A DNA stretch of 23,856 nucleotides from an uncultured Dermabacteraceae bacterium (GTDB lineage Bacteria > Actinomycetota > Actinomycetes > Actinomycetales > Dermabacteraceae), in NCBI GenBank assembly GCA_943913905.1, contig CALTZZ010000019.1, forward strand, positions 1-23,856, given 5' to 3'. A program made the position numbers and the translations under genes. Below the pieces are notes generated by a model. The model searched no databases and was not told where the DNA came from. It was given only the letters and a program-made list of their open reading frames with translations. Shown here piece after piece: positions 1 to 7,435 of this stretch (its first letter is position 1; each line of letters starts with the position of its first letter).

Positions 1-2160
1 GTCCCGGACCGAGGACAGTGCGTGGCTGGCGAGGTTCTCGAAGTCGTTGATGGCGATGCGGTTGAACTCATCGAGCGGGTTCTGCCGGCCGAGCGCGCGC
101 AAGTGGATGCCTTGACGCGTCTCCGCGAGCAGGTTGAGGTGGTCGGCCCACGCTCGATCGAGGAAGAACAGTGCTACGTCGGTCGCTAGTTCGCGTCGTT
201 CGCTGCCAGCCCAGACCTGCACGCGCTCAGGGTGATCGGGCCAGACCATGGTGAGATACTGATCGATCGCGGTGGGCTCTGTCAGGATCTGTTCACGCGT
301 CTGCAGCAGAGCGGCCCGATGATGATCGGTCATCGTCTGGTACTTGCGAGTAGTGCGATGCAGCTCAAGGAGTTTGCCTTCTGCCACCCGTTGGGCATGC
401 TCATAGAGTCGGTGGAACTCCGGGTCCTCGACCAGGCCTTCATCGGCGACCGCGTGGGGGAGGGCGCTGGTGCTGAGCTGTTCGGTGACAACCGGGTCGT
501 CCAAGCTGGTGAAGAACACGCTGGTCCCGGGATTTCCCTGACGTCCGGCTCTGCCGCGCAGCTGTCGGTCGAGTCGGGCGGAGTTGTAGCGTCCAATTCC
601 GATCACGAGTAGCCCGCCGAGTTCAGCCACACCGTGACCGAGCTGAATATCGACCCCGCGTCCGGCCATCTGGGTGGACACGGTCACAGCACCCCGTTGA
701 CCGGCCTGGGCGATGATGCCGGCTTCTTCGGCGTCGTTCTTGGCGTTGAGGACGACAGCGGTGACGCCTCGAGTGGCCAGAAGCTGGGCGAACTGCTCGG
801 ACTGTTCGACGCTGCTGGTGCCGACAAGCACCGGCCGTCCTGCGCTGTGGGCGGCGAACACCGCCGCGGCGGCTGCGTCGTCACGGTGCGCTGCGGTGAG
901 GAACAACTGGTCTGGCCGGTCGTCGCGGACACAAGGACGATTCGTCGGAACAACCCCGGTCTTGAGTTCCAGATCATCGGCAAGCCGTTCGGCTGCCTCG
1001 ACTGCCGTGCCGCTCATGCCTGTGATCAGGCTGTACCCGCGGGCGACTGTCTCAACCAAGATCTGGTCAAGAATCTCGGCCTGCGTCGAAACGTGCAGAC
1101 CCTCTTTGTGTTCAACAGCAGCCTGTAGCCCGTCTGGCCAACGTTGCCGCTCGGCCACGCGTCCGCGAGCATCGTTGACCAGGCGCACCTGGCCCTCAAC
1201 CACGATGTAGTGCTTGTCCCGTGTGATCAGCGCGTGCGCGTGCAGGGCCACGTTCGCCTTGATCAACAGTTCAACGTTGGCCTCGGCATAGAGATTGTCG
1301 ACACCGAGGGACTCCTCCACCAAAGCAATCCCGGTTTCGGTGAATGCCACCGTCCGCCCGTCGCCGCTGATCTCGTAGTCTTCGCCTTCAACCATGCGCT
1401 TGATGACCTTCGCCAACTGGGAACCATCATCGTCAACGTCCGAGTCGCCAGCGATGACCAATGGCACCATCGCATCGTCTATCAGCACAGCGTCGATCTC
1501 ATCGACCACGACGGCATCGAGTTCGGGAACCACGCGCGGTGTCCTGGGCGTGCGCTGTCGGTCCCGGAGCAGATCGAACCCCACCTGATGGACGGTCGTG
1601 TACACAATGTCAGCTCCGTAGGCGTGCTCGCGGTCGGCGCTTGACATGCCGTCGACGACAGCCGCGCACGAGAGCCCGAACCTGTTGAACAGCGCCGAGC
1701 CCTTCGCGGCATCCCGACCGGCCAGATAGTCATTGGCCGACAGCACGTGCACTCGCCTGCCGCTGCGCGCCAAGCCGGCGGCCACGAGGAAGCCGACCAG
1801 TGTCTTGCCCTCGCCCGTGGCCATGTCCACCACAGTTCCGCGCAGCATGCTGGCAGCGGCCATCAACTGCACCGCGAACGGCTCCAAGCCGAGGTCGCGA
1901 CGGGCAGCTTCTGATGCAACCGCCAAGAACTCCGACAGCTCGGCATCCTGAGGGTGCACGGAAAGTGCGATCCGCCTTGCCCTGGCTGAGAACTCCTCAT
2001 CGCTCCCTTTGCGGAGATCTGCGGCTGCATCCTGGGCGTGCGTGACCACGGTCTGAAAGCGCAGTAGGTCTGCGGAGCCCGGCTCTTGGCGGAGCCTTCG
2101 CAGCCACGATGCGCCACGCCGCCACCAAGGCTCTCGACCTCGTTGCTGTTGCGATCCCAT
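1..2160 (-). CDS. secA2: Accessory preprotein translocase ATPase SecA2 (C-terminal end outside window)
   Basis: This gene encodes an accessory SecA motor ATPase, which drives export of a subset of proteins through the Sec channel at the cytoplasmic membrane. I translated the minus strand from the ATG at 2160 and checked most blocks without meeting a stop, giving 720 residues to the window edge. Visible motifs are Walker A MATGEGKT (113–120), a Walker B-like VVVDEID (D220, E221), GMSGT (381–385), STQMAGRGVDIQ, QLRGRAGRQG (about 533–542) and the helical-scaffold segment GIHLRALGRQNPLDEF (684–699). The last segment resembles actinobacterial SecA2 (mycobacterial type) more than housekeeping SecA1. 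The family is usually about 770 residues, so roughly 50 residues should be missing. In-frame stops just upstream limit the start to this ATG or the GTG at 2163. The Shine-Dalgarno is weak (GGTGAAG). It faces away from the comM remnant, with no shared operon visible. Confidence 0.9.
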   Translation of the reverse strand, partial: MGSQQQRGREPWWRRGASWLRRLRQEPGSADLLRFQTVVTHAQDAAADLRKGSDEEFSARARRIALSVHPQDAELSEFLAVASEAARRDLGLEPFAVQLMAAASMLRGTVVDMATGEGKTLVGFLVAAGLARSGRRVHVLSANDYLAGRDAAKGSALFNRFGLSCAAVVDGMSSADREHAYGADIVYTTVHQVGFDLLRDRQRTPRTPRVVPELDAVVVDEIDAVLIDDAMVPLVIAGDSDVDDDGSQLAKVIKRMVEGEDYEISGDGRTVAFTETGIALVEESLGVDNLYAEANVELLIKANVALHAHALITRDKHYIVVEGQVRLVNDARGRVAERQRWPDGLQAAVEHKEGLHVSTQAEILDQILVETVARGYSLITGMSGTAVEAAERLADDLELKTGVVPTNRPCVRDDRPDQLFLTAAHRDDAAAAAVFAAHSAGRPVLVGTSSVEQSEQFAQLLATRGVTAVVLNAKNDAEEAGIIAQAGQRGAVTVSTQMAGRGVDIQLGHGVAELGGLLVIGIGRYNSARLDRQLRGRAGRQGNPGTSVFFTSLDDPVVTEQLSTSALPHAVADEGLVEDPEFHRLYEHAQRVAEGKLLELHRTTRKYQTMTDHHRAALLQTREQILTEPTAIDQYLTMVWPDHPERVQVWAGSERRELATDVALFFLDRAWADHLNLLAETRQGIHLRALGRQNPLDEFNRIAINDFENLASHALSSVRD

Positions 2161-2670
2161 CACTTCACCGTACCCGGGCTGGGGCCTTCAACCATCGATA
2201 CAGACTCACGGGCATCGATGAGATGGGGCCGACGACATGAGGCCGGTCGCATCGCGTCAGTCACACCTGCGGTGAGTGATCGCGAGGGCCAGCCGTTCGA
2301 GGGCCGTCTGGCCCACCGCTGTGCGCGGTCTGGGACGCACACACGGCAGACACGCGTCCTAAGTCGGTCGGGGATGGGAGCCGGGGCAACAGCCGGTCTG
2401 CTGCTGACCGTCGTGATCGCAGTCGTGTCGGGGTAGGGAATCTGGACCTGGCCGATGATGAACCGTCCAGCCAGTCTCGTGGATCCCTTGCGCTACTTGC
2501 ACCTGTCTTCGGCATGGCTGCGCAGGGTGGTTCCTGGGAGAAGCCACAAGCCTCAGCGAACTTGTTGGGGTACTCGTCTTCGGGGCGTGCTCACCGGAAG
2601 GCTGCGTGCGCGAAAGTCTCGACGACAACCAAGCAAGCTGTGCTTGAGCCCTGAGGAGAAGGCGTCCTAG
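2161..2670. other. Stretch without a recognisable gene between secA2 and the comM remnant
   Basis: About 510 bases contain only short open frames, on both strands, that resemble no family I know. There is no Walker A motif and no other trace of the missing 5' part of comM. One plus-strand frame (about 2373–2436) ends in a hydrophobic run, ATAGLLLTVVIAVVSG, that could be a relic of a small membrane or TadE-like protein; this is a guess. Two inverted repeats are visible: GGGCCAG/CTGGCCC (2286–2314) and GGACGC/GCGTCC (2333–2359), each with a 15-nt loop. Any secA2 promoter must lie here, but I cannot place it. The stretch looks like degraded or junction DNA. Confidence 0.55.
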
Positions 2671-3318
2671 CGTAGGCTTCTACCAAGAGAAGCCGGGGTG
2701 TGCTTTCTATCTGGCGACGAAGCGCCCGAGTATTCGCCGCGCGTCCTTGAGGCACTGCGGGAGCCGCTCGAAAGTGGCGATATTGCGTTGCATCGCGCCA
2801 AGGGCGTCACCGTGTATCCTGCTCGCTTCCAGCTCGTACTCGCCGCCAATCCCTGCCCGTGCGGACGCTCCTATGGGCGCGGCGACGGGTGCACATGCAC
2901 GGCGGTGCAACGGCGTCGATACCTTGGGCGCTTGTCCGGACCGATTCTGGATCGAATCGATCTGCGCGTGTCACTGCCGCCAGCGCGCCCTCGTGCGAGC
3001 AACAGCGGAGGAGCCACAAGCGCGCGTATCCGAGATCGGGTGCGCGAGGCTCGCGCGCGTCAGAGCAGACGATTTCGAGACCTGCCCGTGGAGCTCAATG
3101 CCCATGCTCACGGCAGAGTCGTGGCCGAGCGCTTGCGGCTTGACGACGGCGACGAAGCCTTGCTCGTTCGGGCGGTGGAACGCGGAGCGCTCACCATGCG
3201 GGGCCGCGATCGCGTGCGGAAGGTGGCGTGGAGCGTAGCTGACCTCGCGGGGCACTCCATTCCTACAAATGATGATGTGGCGCTTGCGCTCGAGATGAGA
3301 GGACGCGACGGGGAGTGA
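2671..3318 (+). pseudogene. comM: 5'-truncated comM (YifB-type Mg-chelatase-like AAA+ ATPase), C-terminal part only
   Basis: Intact ComM is an AAA+ helicase of about 500 residues that promotes branch migration during recombination of transformed DNA. Here the open frame begins after a stop at 2668, and only about 206 residues from a GTG at 2698 remain. The retained parts are the Walker B region (DEAPEYSPRVLEALREPLESG), the LVLAANPCPCG segment, the GPILDRIDLRV sensor region and the whole C-terminal Mg-chelatase domain (SARIRDRVREAR to MRGRDRVRKVAWSVADLAGHS). The LonC-like N-terminal domain and Walker A are missing, so no ATPase activity is expected. Just before DEAPE the usual GVLFLDEAPE reads GVCFLSGDEAPE, which suggests the break lies at about 2680–2715. 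The stop overlaps the dprA start in the usual comM–dprA arrangement. A short expressed fragment cannot be excluded. Confidence 0.82.
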
Positions 3319-4544
3319 ACACGCAGTCAGAACGTGAAGCTCGCGCGGTGTGGTCTGTTCTTGCGGAGCCGACGGATGCGACGGCCAGGCTTCTGTGGAA
3401 CCACATCGGGATAGTGGAGGCCCTCGAGGTCGCGCGCACGGGGGATGTCGCGCACGTTGCCAGACTGGTCGGTGCTGCTGCGAACAGCGACGGGGCGCAG
3501 GAGCTGCCCGTGGTGGCGGCACAGGCGAGCGCTGCCCGCGCCGCTCACGGTGATCCGACTGCGCTCGCGCGTGCTGCACTGAAGCGGTGGCAGTCGCGCC
3601 TGAGCGCTGGAGCTTTCGCCATCGTGGAGCATTCCAAGCAGTGGGGAGTGAGGCATCTTGTGCCCGGTGACGATGAGTGGCCAGCGGGTCTCGACGATCT
3701 CCGCATCAATGCTCCCGTGTGCATGTGGGCGCGAGGTTCGGGATTCGTGGGGTCACCGGTGCTTCCGGCTCGGACTCTTGCGCTGGTCGGCTCACGTGCC
3801 GCAACGTCGTACGGGATAGACGTTGCCACCGACATTGCGGCCACGGTCGCACAGCGAGGCGGTGTGGTGGTGTCGGGCGGGGCGTTTGGAATTGATGCCG
3901 CAGCACACAGAGGCGCGCTCACAACGGGGGCAACAGCAGCAGTGCTGGCCGGTGGCCTCGACGACTTTTACCCGCGCGGCAATGCCGAGCTGCTCACCGA
4001 CGTCGCTAACCGTGGCGTGGTGATGTCGGAAGCGCCGCTCGGGGTGCGTCCCACGCGGTGGAGATTCCTCGCGCGAAATCGACTCATTGCCGCTATTGCG
4101 GGTGCCACCGTGGTGGTGGAAGCTGCCTGGCGATCGGGGGCGCTTTCGACAGCGGCGCATGCAGACTCACTGTCGAGACTGGTTGGGGCGGTGCCCGGCA
4201 GCGTGCACTCAGCTGCCAGCGGCGGGTGTCACCGGCTGGTTCGCGAACGAGGAGCGATGCTCGTCACCGGCGCCGATGACGCCCTTGAGCTTGTCGCGGA
4301 CTTCGCTCACATGCAGTCGGAAAGCGCGGTTCCGCCGGGGCTCTTTGATGATGCCGAGCTCTTGAGTGCGGCAGAGCGGCTCGTGTACGACGGCATTCCG
4401 CCGCACTCAAGCATCACTGTTGAAGGACTGGCGCGCGAATGTGCGGTGAGTATCCACGACGTGCATCGGGCCCTTACTCGAGTCGAGCTACTCGGACTCG
4501 CAGACGTGGAGAATCGGGTGGTGCGACGCAGGCGTAAGGCGTGA
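3315..4544 (+). CDS. dprA: DNA-processing protein DprA
   Basis: DprA binds incoming single-stranded DNA and loads RecA during natural transformation. The GTG start overlaps the comM stop (GTGA) behind a GGGGA-type ribosome site. The 409-residue product carries the DprA Rossmann-like fold: LALVGSRAATSYG (155–167), VVVSGGAFGIDAAAHRGAL (184–202), GGLDDFYPRGNAELL (213–227), SEAPLGVRPTRWRFLARNRLIAAIAG (238–263) and VVVEAAWRSGALSTAAHA (266–283). Two family positions differ: FPxRNR reads FLARNR, and the usual SGSLITA reads SGALSTA. A winged-helix-like tail (about 350–400) follows. The N-terminal 100 residues match the helical region usual in actinobacterial DprA. With comM truncated immediately upstream, its role in transformation here is uncertain. 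It converges with the phosphopantetheinyl transferase gene, with only 16 nt between the stops. Confidence 0.93.
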   Translation: MNTQSEREARAVWSVLAEPTDATARLLWNHIGIVEALEVARTGDVAHVARLVGAAANSDGAQELPVVAAQASAARAAHGDPTALARAALKRWQSRLSAGAFAIVEHSKQWGVRHLVPGDDEWPAGLDDLRINAPVCMWARGSGFVGSPVLPARTLALVGSRAATSYGIDVATDIAATVAQRGGVVVSGGAFGIDAAAHRGALTTGATAAVLAGGLDDFYPRGNAELLTDVANRGVVMSEAPLGVRPTRWRFLARNRLIAAIAGATVVVEAAWRSGALSTAAHADSLSRLVGAVPGSVHSAASGGCHRLVRERGAMLVTGADDALELVADFAHMQSESAVPPGLFDDAELLSAAERLVYDGIPPHSSITVEGLARECAVSIHDVHRALTRVELLGLADVENRVVRRRRKA

Positions 4545-4560
4545 ACGCCCTGACGGGGAA

Positions 4561-5115
4561 CTATGGAATCTGGGGATGGACCTGCACCTCTGTGAGGCCG
4601 CTTGTCATCGTGGCGAGCGAACATAGCCACGAGGACCCAGCCTTGAGGTCGTAGACGGTTGCGGTGGTTCCTTCGATAACAGTGCCGTTGGGAGCGAGGG
4701 CAATCGTGCGTGGGTCACGTGCAAGCCCCGTTCCCTCAGCTTTGAGGATGGCTTCTTTTCGCACCCACAGCCTGGTGCGCTCGGTGGAGTTTGCGCAGTG
4801 TTCGCGGGGGTGCAGAGCGATCGAGCTGAAGTGTTCGAAGTCTGCGGCACCGACGCCTTCAATATCTATTCCGATCCGGGTACTGTCGCACGCTGCGGCG
4901 ACCACGCGTGATCCGTCGCGTGCACGGGAAATCGAGACCGACACCTCGGGACGGCCCGCAAGGGCTGGACGTCCGTGATCAGCGCTTCCACATTGCGGGC
5001 AGGAGTGAGATACGTGCGGTGCGGAGAAACCGTATGCATGCTCCAGAAGGCGTGAGAGGAGTCGATGCGGGTCGGTATCCGCGAAAGCCACGTGGACCGT
5101 GTGAGTGGGGCGCAT
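4561..5115 (-). CDS. Sfp-type 4'-phosphopantetheinyl transferase superfamily protein
   Basis: Enzymes of this superfamily move 4'-phosphopantetheine from coenzyme A to a serine of carrier proteins used in fatty-acid, polyketide or peptide synthesis. The 184-residue product has the two signature motifs: IGIDIEG (81–87, with metal-binding D84 and E86) and WVRKEAILKAEGTGL (117–131, with K120, E121 and K125). A preceding VSVSISRA block (58–65) corresponds to the usual substrate-binding SxSH region, with Arg in place of His. An N-terminal CPQCG (39–43) is also common in actinobacterial members. It is shorter than Sfp (about 225 residues) and lacks much of the C-terminal half. No polyketide or peptide synthetase gene is near, so the target could be the fatty-acid carrier protein or a distant cluster. 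The ATG follows GGGTGG and is divergent from xerC. Confidence 0.85.
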   Translation of the reverse strand: MRPTHTVHVAFADTDPHRLLSRLLEHAYGFSAPHVSHSCPQCGSADHGRPALAGRPEVSVSISRARDGSRVVAAACDSTRIGIDIEGVGAADFEHFSSIALHPREHCANSTERTRLWVRKEAILKAEGTGLARDPRTIALAPNGTVIEGTTATVYDLKAGSSWLCSLATMTSGLTEVQVHPQIP

Positions 5116-5187
5116 GGTTCCACCCTAGGGCGAGTCTGAGCCGAATCCGGTTACTCATGCTCACTCGCCCGTGCCATACTGGAGCAC

Positions 5188-6402
5188 ATGTCGAGCCGAA
5201 CGTCTGCTGAACTAGCGCCGGGCGATGAGTGCACTCTTGACCGGTTCGAACGGTACCTGAGTTTGGAGCGCGGCCGCAGCCCTCACACGGTGCGTGCGTA
5301 TCTTTCGGAAGCCCGTTCACTTCTCGAGTATGCGTACCAGCAGGAAGGTGCGTCAGCTAGGGAGCTGAGCACGAACAATATCCGCGCCTGGCTTGGTGCC
5401 CGGGCCGATGCTGGCCACGGCCCCACCACCCTCGCGCGCGGTGCTGCGGCGGCACGAACTTTCACCAAGTGGATGCTGGAAATGGGCATCGTCGAGGTGG
5501 ATCCCGGCCGCCGAATCAAATCCCCAAAACGAGGTCGCTATCTCCCTCACGTCGTAACGATCGACCAGGCCTCGAGCCTCATGGAGAATGCGAATTCCAT
5601 CGGGAAAAAGGGTTCCATGGAGAACGCGCACCTTGGCGAAGAGGCGAGCCTCGGGAAGGGGCCGCAACGTCGTCGCAAAGACGGAGAGGTTTCGGGATCA
5701 CACGGCGAACCCGGTGGAACTGACGAACCGGGTGGAACTGGCGGATCTGGTGGGGGTGACGGACCTTGTGGAGCTAGCGGATCTGGTGGGACTGAGGATC
5801 TGGGGAGAACCGGCGAATCTGACGGAACCGACGATCCCAACGGACCCAAGAATGATGCGACAGCAGCCGAGCTCTCCGGCCGTGACCGGGCTGTGGCACT
5901 GCGGAATCGTGCAGTTCTCGAGGTCCTGTATTCCACGGGCGTTCGCGTCTCTGAGCTCGTTGCCCTCGACCGTTCACGCATCGATCGCTCTCGTCGCACA
6001 ATTCGGGTGCTGGGCAAAGGAAACAAAGAACGGGTTGTTCCACTCGGAATCCCGGCACTTGAAGCCCTCGATGTCTGGCTAGACGAAGGACGCCCCCTTA
6101 TCGACGTAGGGAGCCCAAAGGCAGGCGACGCCGTCTTTCTGGGAGTATGCGGAGGGCGTCTCGGGGATCGAGCCGTGCGTGACATCGTTGATGCAGCTGC
6201 ACGAGGAGCTGGGCTTGAGAAACATCTGTCGCCTCACGGGCTCCGCCACAGCGCAGCCACTCACCTCATCGAAGGTGGGGCAGACCTGCGGCAGGTCCAG
6301 GACCTCCTGGGGCATTCGTCGCTTCAAACCACGCAGATCTACACGCACGTGAGCGCCACCCGCTTGCGTAAGGCAGTGCAGCAGGCCCATCCGCGGGCGT
6401 GA
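5188..6402 (+). CDS. xerC: Tyrosine recombinase XerC with an expanded repeat linker
   Basis: XerC works with XerD at dif to resolve chromosome dimers. The ATG follows GGAG at a 3-nt spacing. The N-terminal core-binding SAM-like domain spans about 15–105 (FERYLSLERGRSPHTVRAYL). The catalytic domain spans about 230–400 with all expected residues: R253 (GVRVSEL), K277 (LGKGNKER), H350 and R353 (HGLRH), H376 (LGHSS) and nucleophile Y385 (IYTHV). The protein is 404 residues, whereas family members are about 300. The excess lies between the domains (about 137–228): first a charged stretch, then Gly-rich hexapeptide repeats from an 18-bp minisatellite. The frame stays open throughout, so the gene looks functional. 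It follows dprA as in other actinobacteria, interrupted by the opposite-strand transferase gene. A non-Xer phage integrase is unlikely given the context and the XerC-like ends. Confidence 0.92.
   Translation: MSSRTSAELAPGDECTLDRFERYLSLERGRSPHTVRAYLSEARSLLEYAYQQEGASARELSTNNIRAWLGARADAGHGPTTLARGAAAARTFTKWMLEMGIVEVDPGRRIKSPKRGRYLPHVVTIDQASSLMENANSIGKKGSMENAHLGEEASLGKGPQRRRKDGEVSGSHGEPGGTDEPGGTGGSGGGDGPCGASGSGGTEDLGRTGESDGTDDPNGPKNDATAAELSGRDRAVALRNRAVLEVLYSTGVRVSELVALDRSRIDRSRRTIRVLGKGNKERVVPLGIPALEALDVWLDEGRPLIDVGSPKAGDAVFLGVCGGRLGDRAVRDIVDAAARGAGLEKHLSPHGLRHSAATHLIEGGADLRQVQDLLGHSSLQTTQIYTHVSATRLRKAVQQAHPRA
5695..5838 (+). repeat. 18-bp coding minisatellite, about eight imperfect copies, inside xerC
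   Basis: Units begin every 18 bases (5695, 5713, 5731, 5749, 5767, 5785, 5803, 5821). The clearest unit reads approximately GGTGGAACTGGCGGATCT, and the first and last are the most diverged. In the xerC frame the units encode GSHGEP, GGTDEP, GGTGGS, GGGDGP, CGASGS, GGTEDL, GRTGES and DGTDDP. The last two residues tend to alternate between acidic-P and G-S, which hints at a 36-bp higher-order unit. The 18-bp period keeps the reading frame, so copy number could change without breaking the gene. Confidence 0.88.
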
Positions 6403-6447
6403 ACGACCGCCGGTGTCATCACTGCCGGTGTGCCTGAATCCGTCGGC

Positions 6448-7182
6448 CTATGTGCGGGGATAGAGCACGCTCGGGCCGCGCATGCCCAGTAAGGGGAGGG
6501 GATCGAGGTATCGATCATCCATGCGGGCACCGAGGTGAAGACACGCTCCTGGGCAATGCGAGTGCGGGGAATTCTCCTGGAGCGTCCCAATCTCTTGGCC
6601 CGCCGAGACTCGGTCGCCGCGCGACACACGTGCGACGACGGGCTCGTAGGTGGAGAGCAGTCCGTCGTGGTGTCTGATGCTCACGACTGGCTTGCCGGCA
6701 ACGCTCCCAGCAAAGTGCACCACACCATCTTCGACTGCGTGTATGTGGGGAGCGCCTCCGCTGATGTCGATGCCTCTGTGGCCGGCACCGTAGCGGTGGG
6801 CGGGCGCGTCGAAGCGCGCCTGGAGTTGTGGTGACCCAGAGACCGGCCATTGCCACCGAGCTTGTGACGAGGGTGCACTGAGGGCACCTGCAGTTGAAAC
6901 CCGATGCGGTGCCAAACCTGCCACTGCTGCATGCCCTGATCTGGCTGATTCCGTGACGATGCTCGAAGCCTGGTCTACCTCGGGATCCAATGGCTGGCCG
7001 GCGAGGGGCGTCGTGGGCGAAAGGACACACGAGAGCACAAGCGTTGCGGCCGCGAGTGCGGCGTGATCGTGAAACGAGATTCCCATGCATCGATCCAAGC
7101 GCGACCCGAGCGAGCATGCCACGGAGCTCACATGCGCTGTGGAAAACGATGACGATGGACGAAATCCATCACAAAGCACCAT
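6448..7182 (-). CDS. Secreted M23-family (LytM-like) peptidase domain protein with altered HxH motif
   Basis: M23 proteins cleave, or help to cleave, peptidoglycan cross-bridges outside the membrane. The domain covers about 110–235: a WQWPVSG entry, HRGIDISG (H135 and D139, zinc ligands), VEDGVVHFAGSV, SIRHHDGLLSTYEPV and CLHLGARM. The usual HLHFE motif here reads CLHLG. The second His (H216) is kept as the expected zinc ligand, but the first, catalytic, His is Cys214. A hydrophobic segment ALAAATLVLSCVLSPTTPLAG (about 42–62) is a signal peptide or anchor. The ATG at 7182 has a good GGGGA site 7 nt upstream but gives a 32-residue lead before the signal. A later ATG at 7086 gives a more standard signal peptide with a poorer ribosome site. 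The gene converges with xerC and is divergent from rpsB, a common actinobacterial arrangement. Confidence 0.85.
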   Translation of the reverse strand: MVLCDGFRPSSSFSTAHVSSVACSLGSRLDRCMGISFHDHAALAAATLVLSCVLSPTTPLAGQPLDPEVDQASSIVTESARSGHAAVAGLAPHRVSTAGALSAPSSQARWQWPVSGSPQLQARFDAPAHRYGAGHRGIDISGGAPHIHAVEDGVVHFAGSVAGKPVVSIRHHDGLLSTYEPVVARVSRGDRVSAGQEIGTLQENSPHSHCPGACLHLGARMDDRYLDPLPLLGMRGPSVLYPRT

Positions 7183-7212
7183 GCGCTATTCCCCGAACAT
7201 GCATCGGTGACA

Positions 7213-7218
7213 TAGACT
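7213..7218 (+). promoter_or_regulatory. Putative -10 box (TAGACT) upstream of rpsB
   Basis: The hexamer TAGACT lies 218 bases before the rpsB start. The same hexamer precedes pyrH, proS and ylxR. No good TTGACA-like -35 lies 17 nt upstream. It would place transcription start near 7225, just before a hairpin. Confidence 0.35.
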
Positions 7219-7435
7219 TCCCGTGGCGCCCGTGTACGCGGGCGACTATCGCGTGTCTCATCACCCCACGCAAACCACCGGTCCGCAGTCCCACTCTCAA
7301 CGGGAATGCGGCGGGGCGCGTGCGAGGCACCAGGGCTCACCGTCAACCGTCGGTAGAGCAAGAACCGAGAACAGATCCTGCGCACACAGGGGCAACGAAT
7401 GCCCTGCCCAGGATCACCGAAAGAGAGAGATGACC
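7219..7435 (+). promoter_or_regulatory. Long rpsB leader with a 5' hairpin
   Basis: If transcription starts behind the TAGACT box, the rpsB message has a leader of about 210 nt. It opens with a perfect 6-bp hairpin, CGCCCG–TGTACG–CGGGCG (7227–7244). S2 autoregulates rpsB–tsf through its leader in enterobacteria. Whether that applies here is inference, since I do not recognise a known leader motif. No other gene is visible in this gap. Confidence 0.3.

Noticed and set aside
232..1644. Plus-strand open frames of 126–166 residues opposite secA2
   Set aside because: They lie antisense to a continuous, motif-rich SecA2 frame and have no recognisable domains; they are codon-bias shadows.
2286..2359. 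Two inverted repeats near the secA2/comM junction as terminators or transposon ends
   Set aside because: Stems are only 6–7 bp with 15-nt loops and no U tract, transposase or flanking duplication; chance in GC-rich DNA is likely.
2373..2436. Short hydrophobic frame (ATAGLLLTVVIAVVSG) as a small membrane protein gene
   Set aside because: It has a poor start context and no upstream domain; kept only as a possible relic.
2455..2670. 71-residue plus-strand open frame before the comM remnant
   Set aside because: It is Arg/Ser-rich, has no ribosome site of note, and matches no ComM N-terminal motif.
5695..5838. Possible CRISPR array
   Set aside because: Repeats are contiguous 18-bp units with no unique spacers, and they stay in the xerC reading frame; a coding minisatellite explains them.
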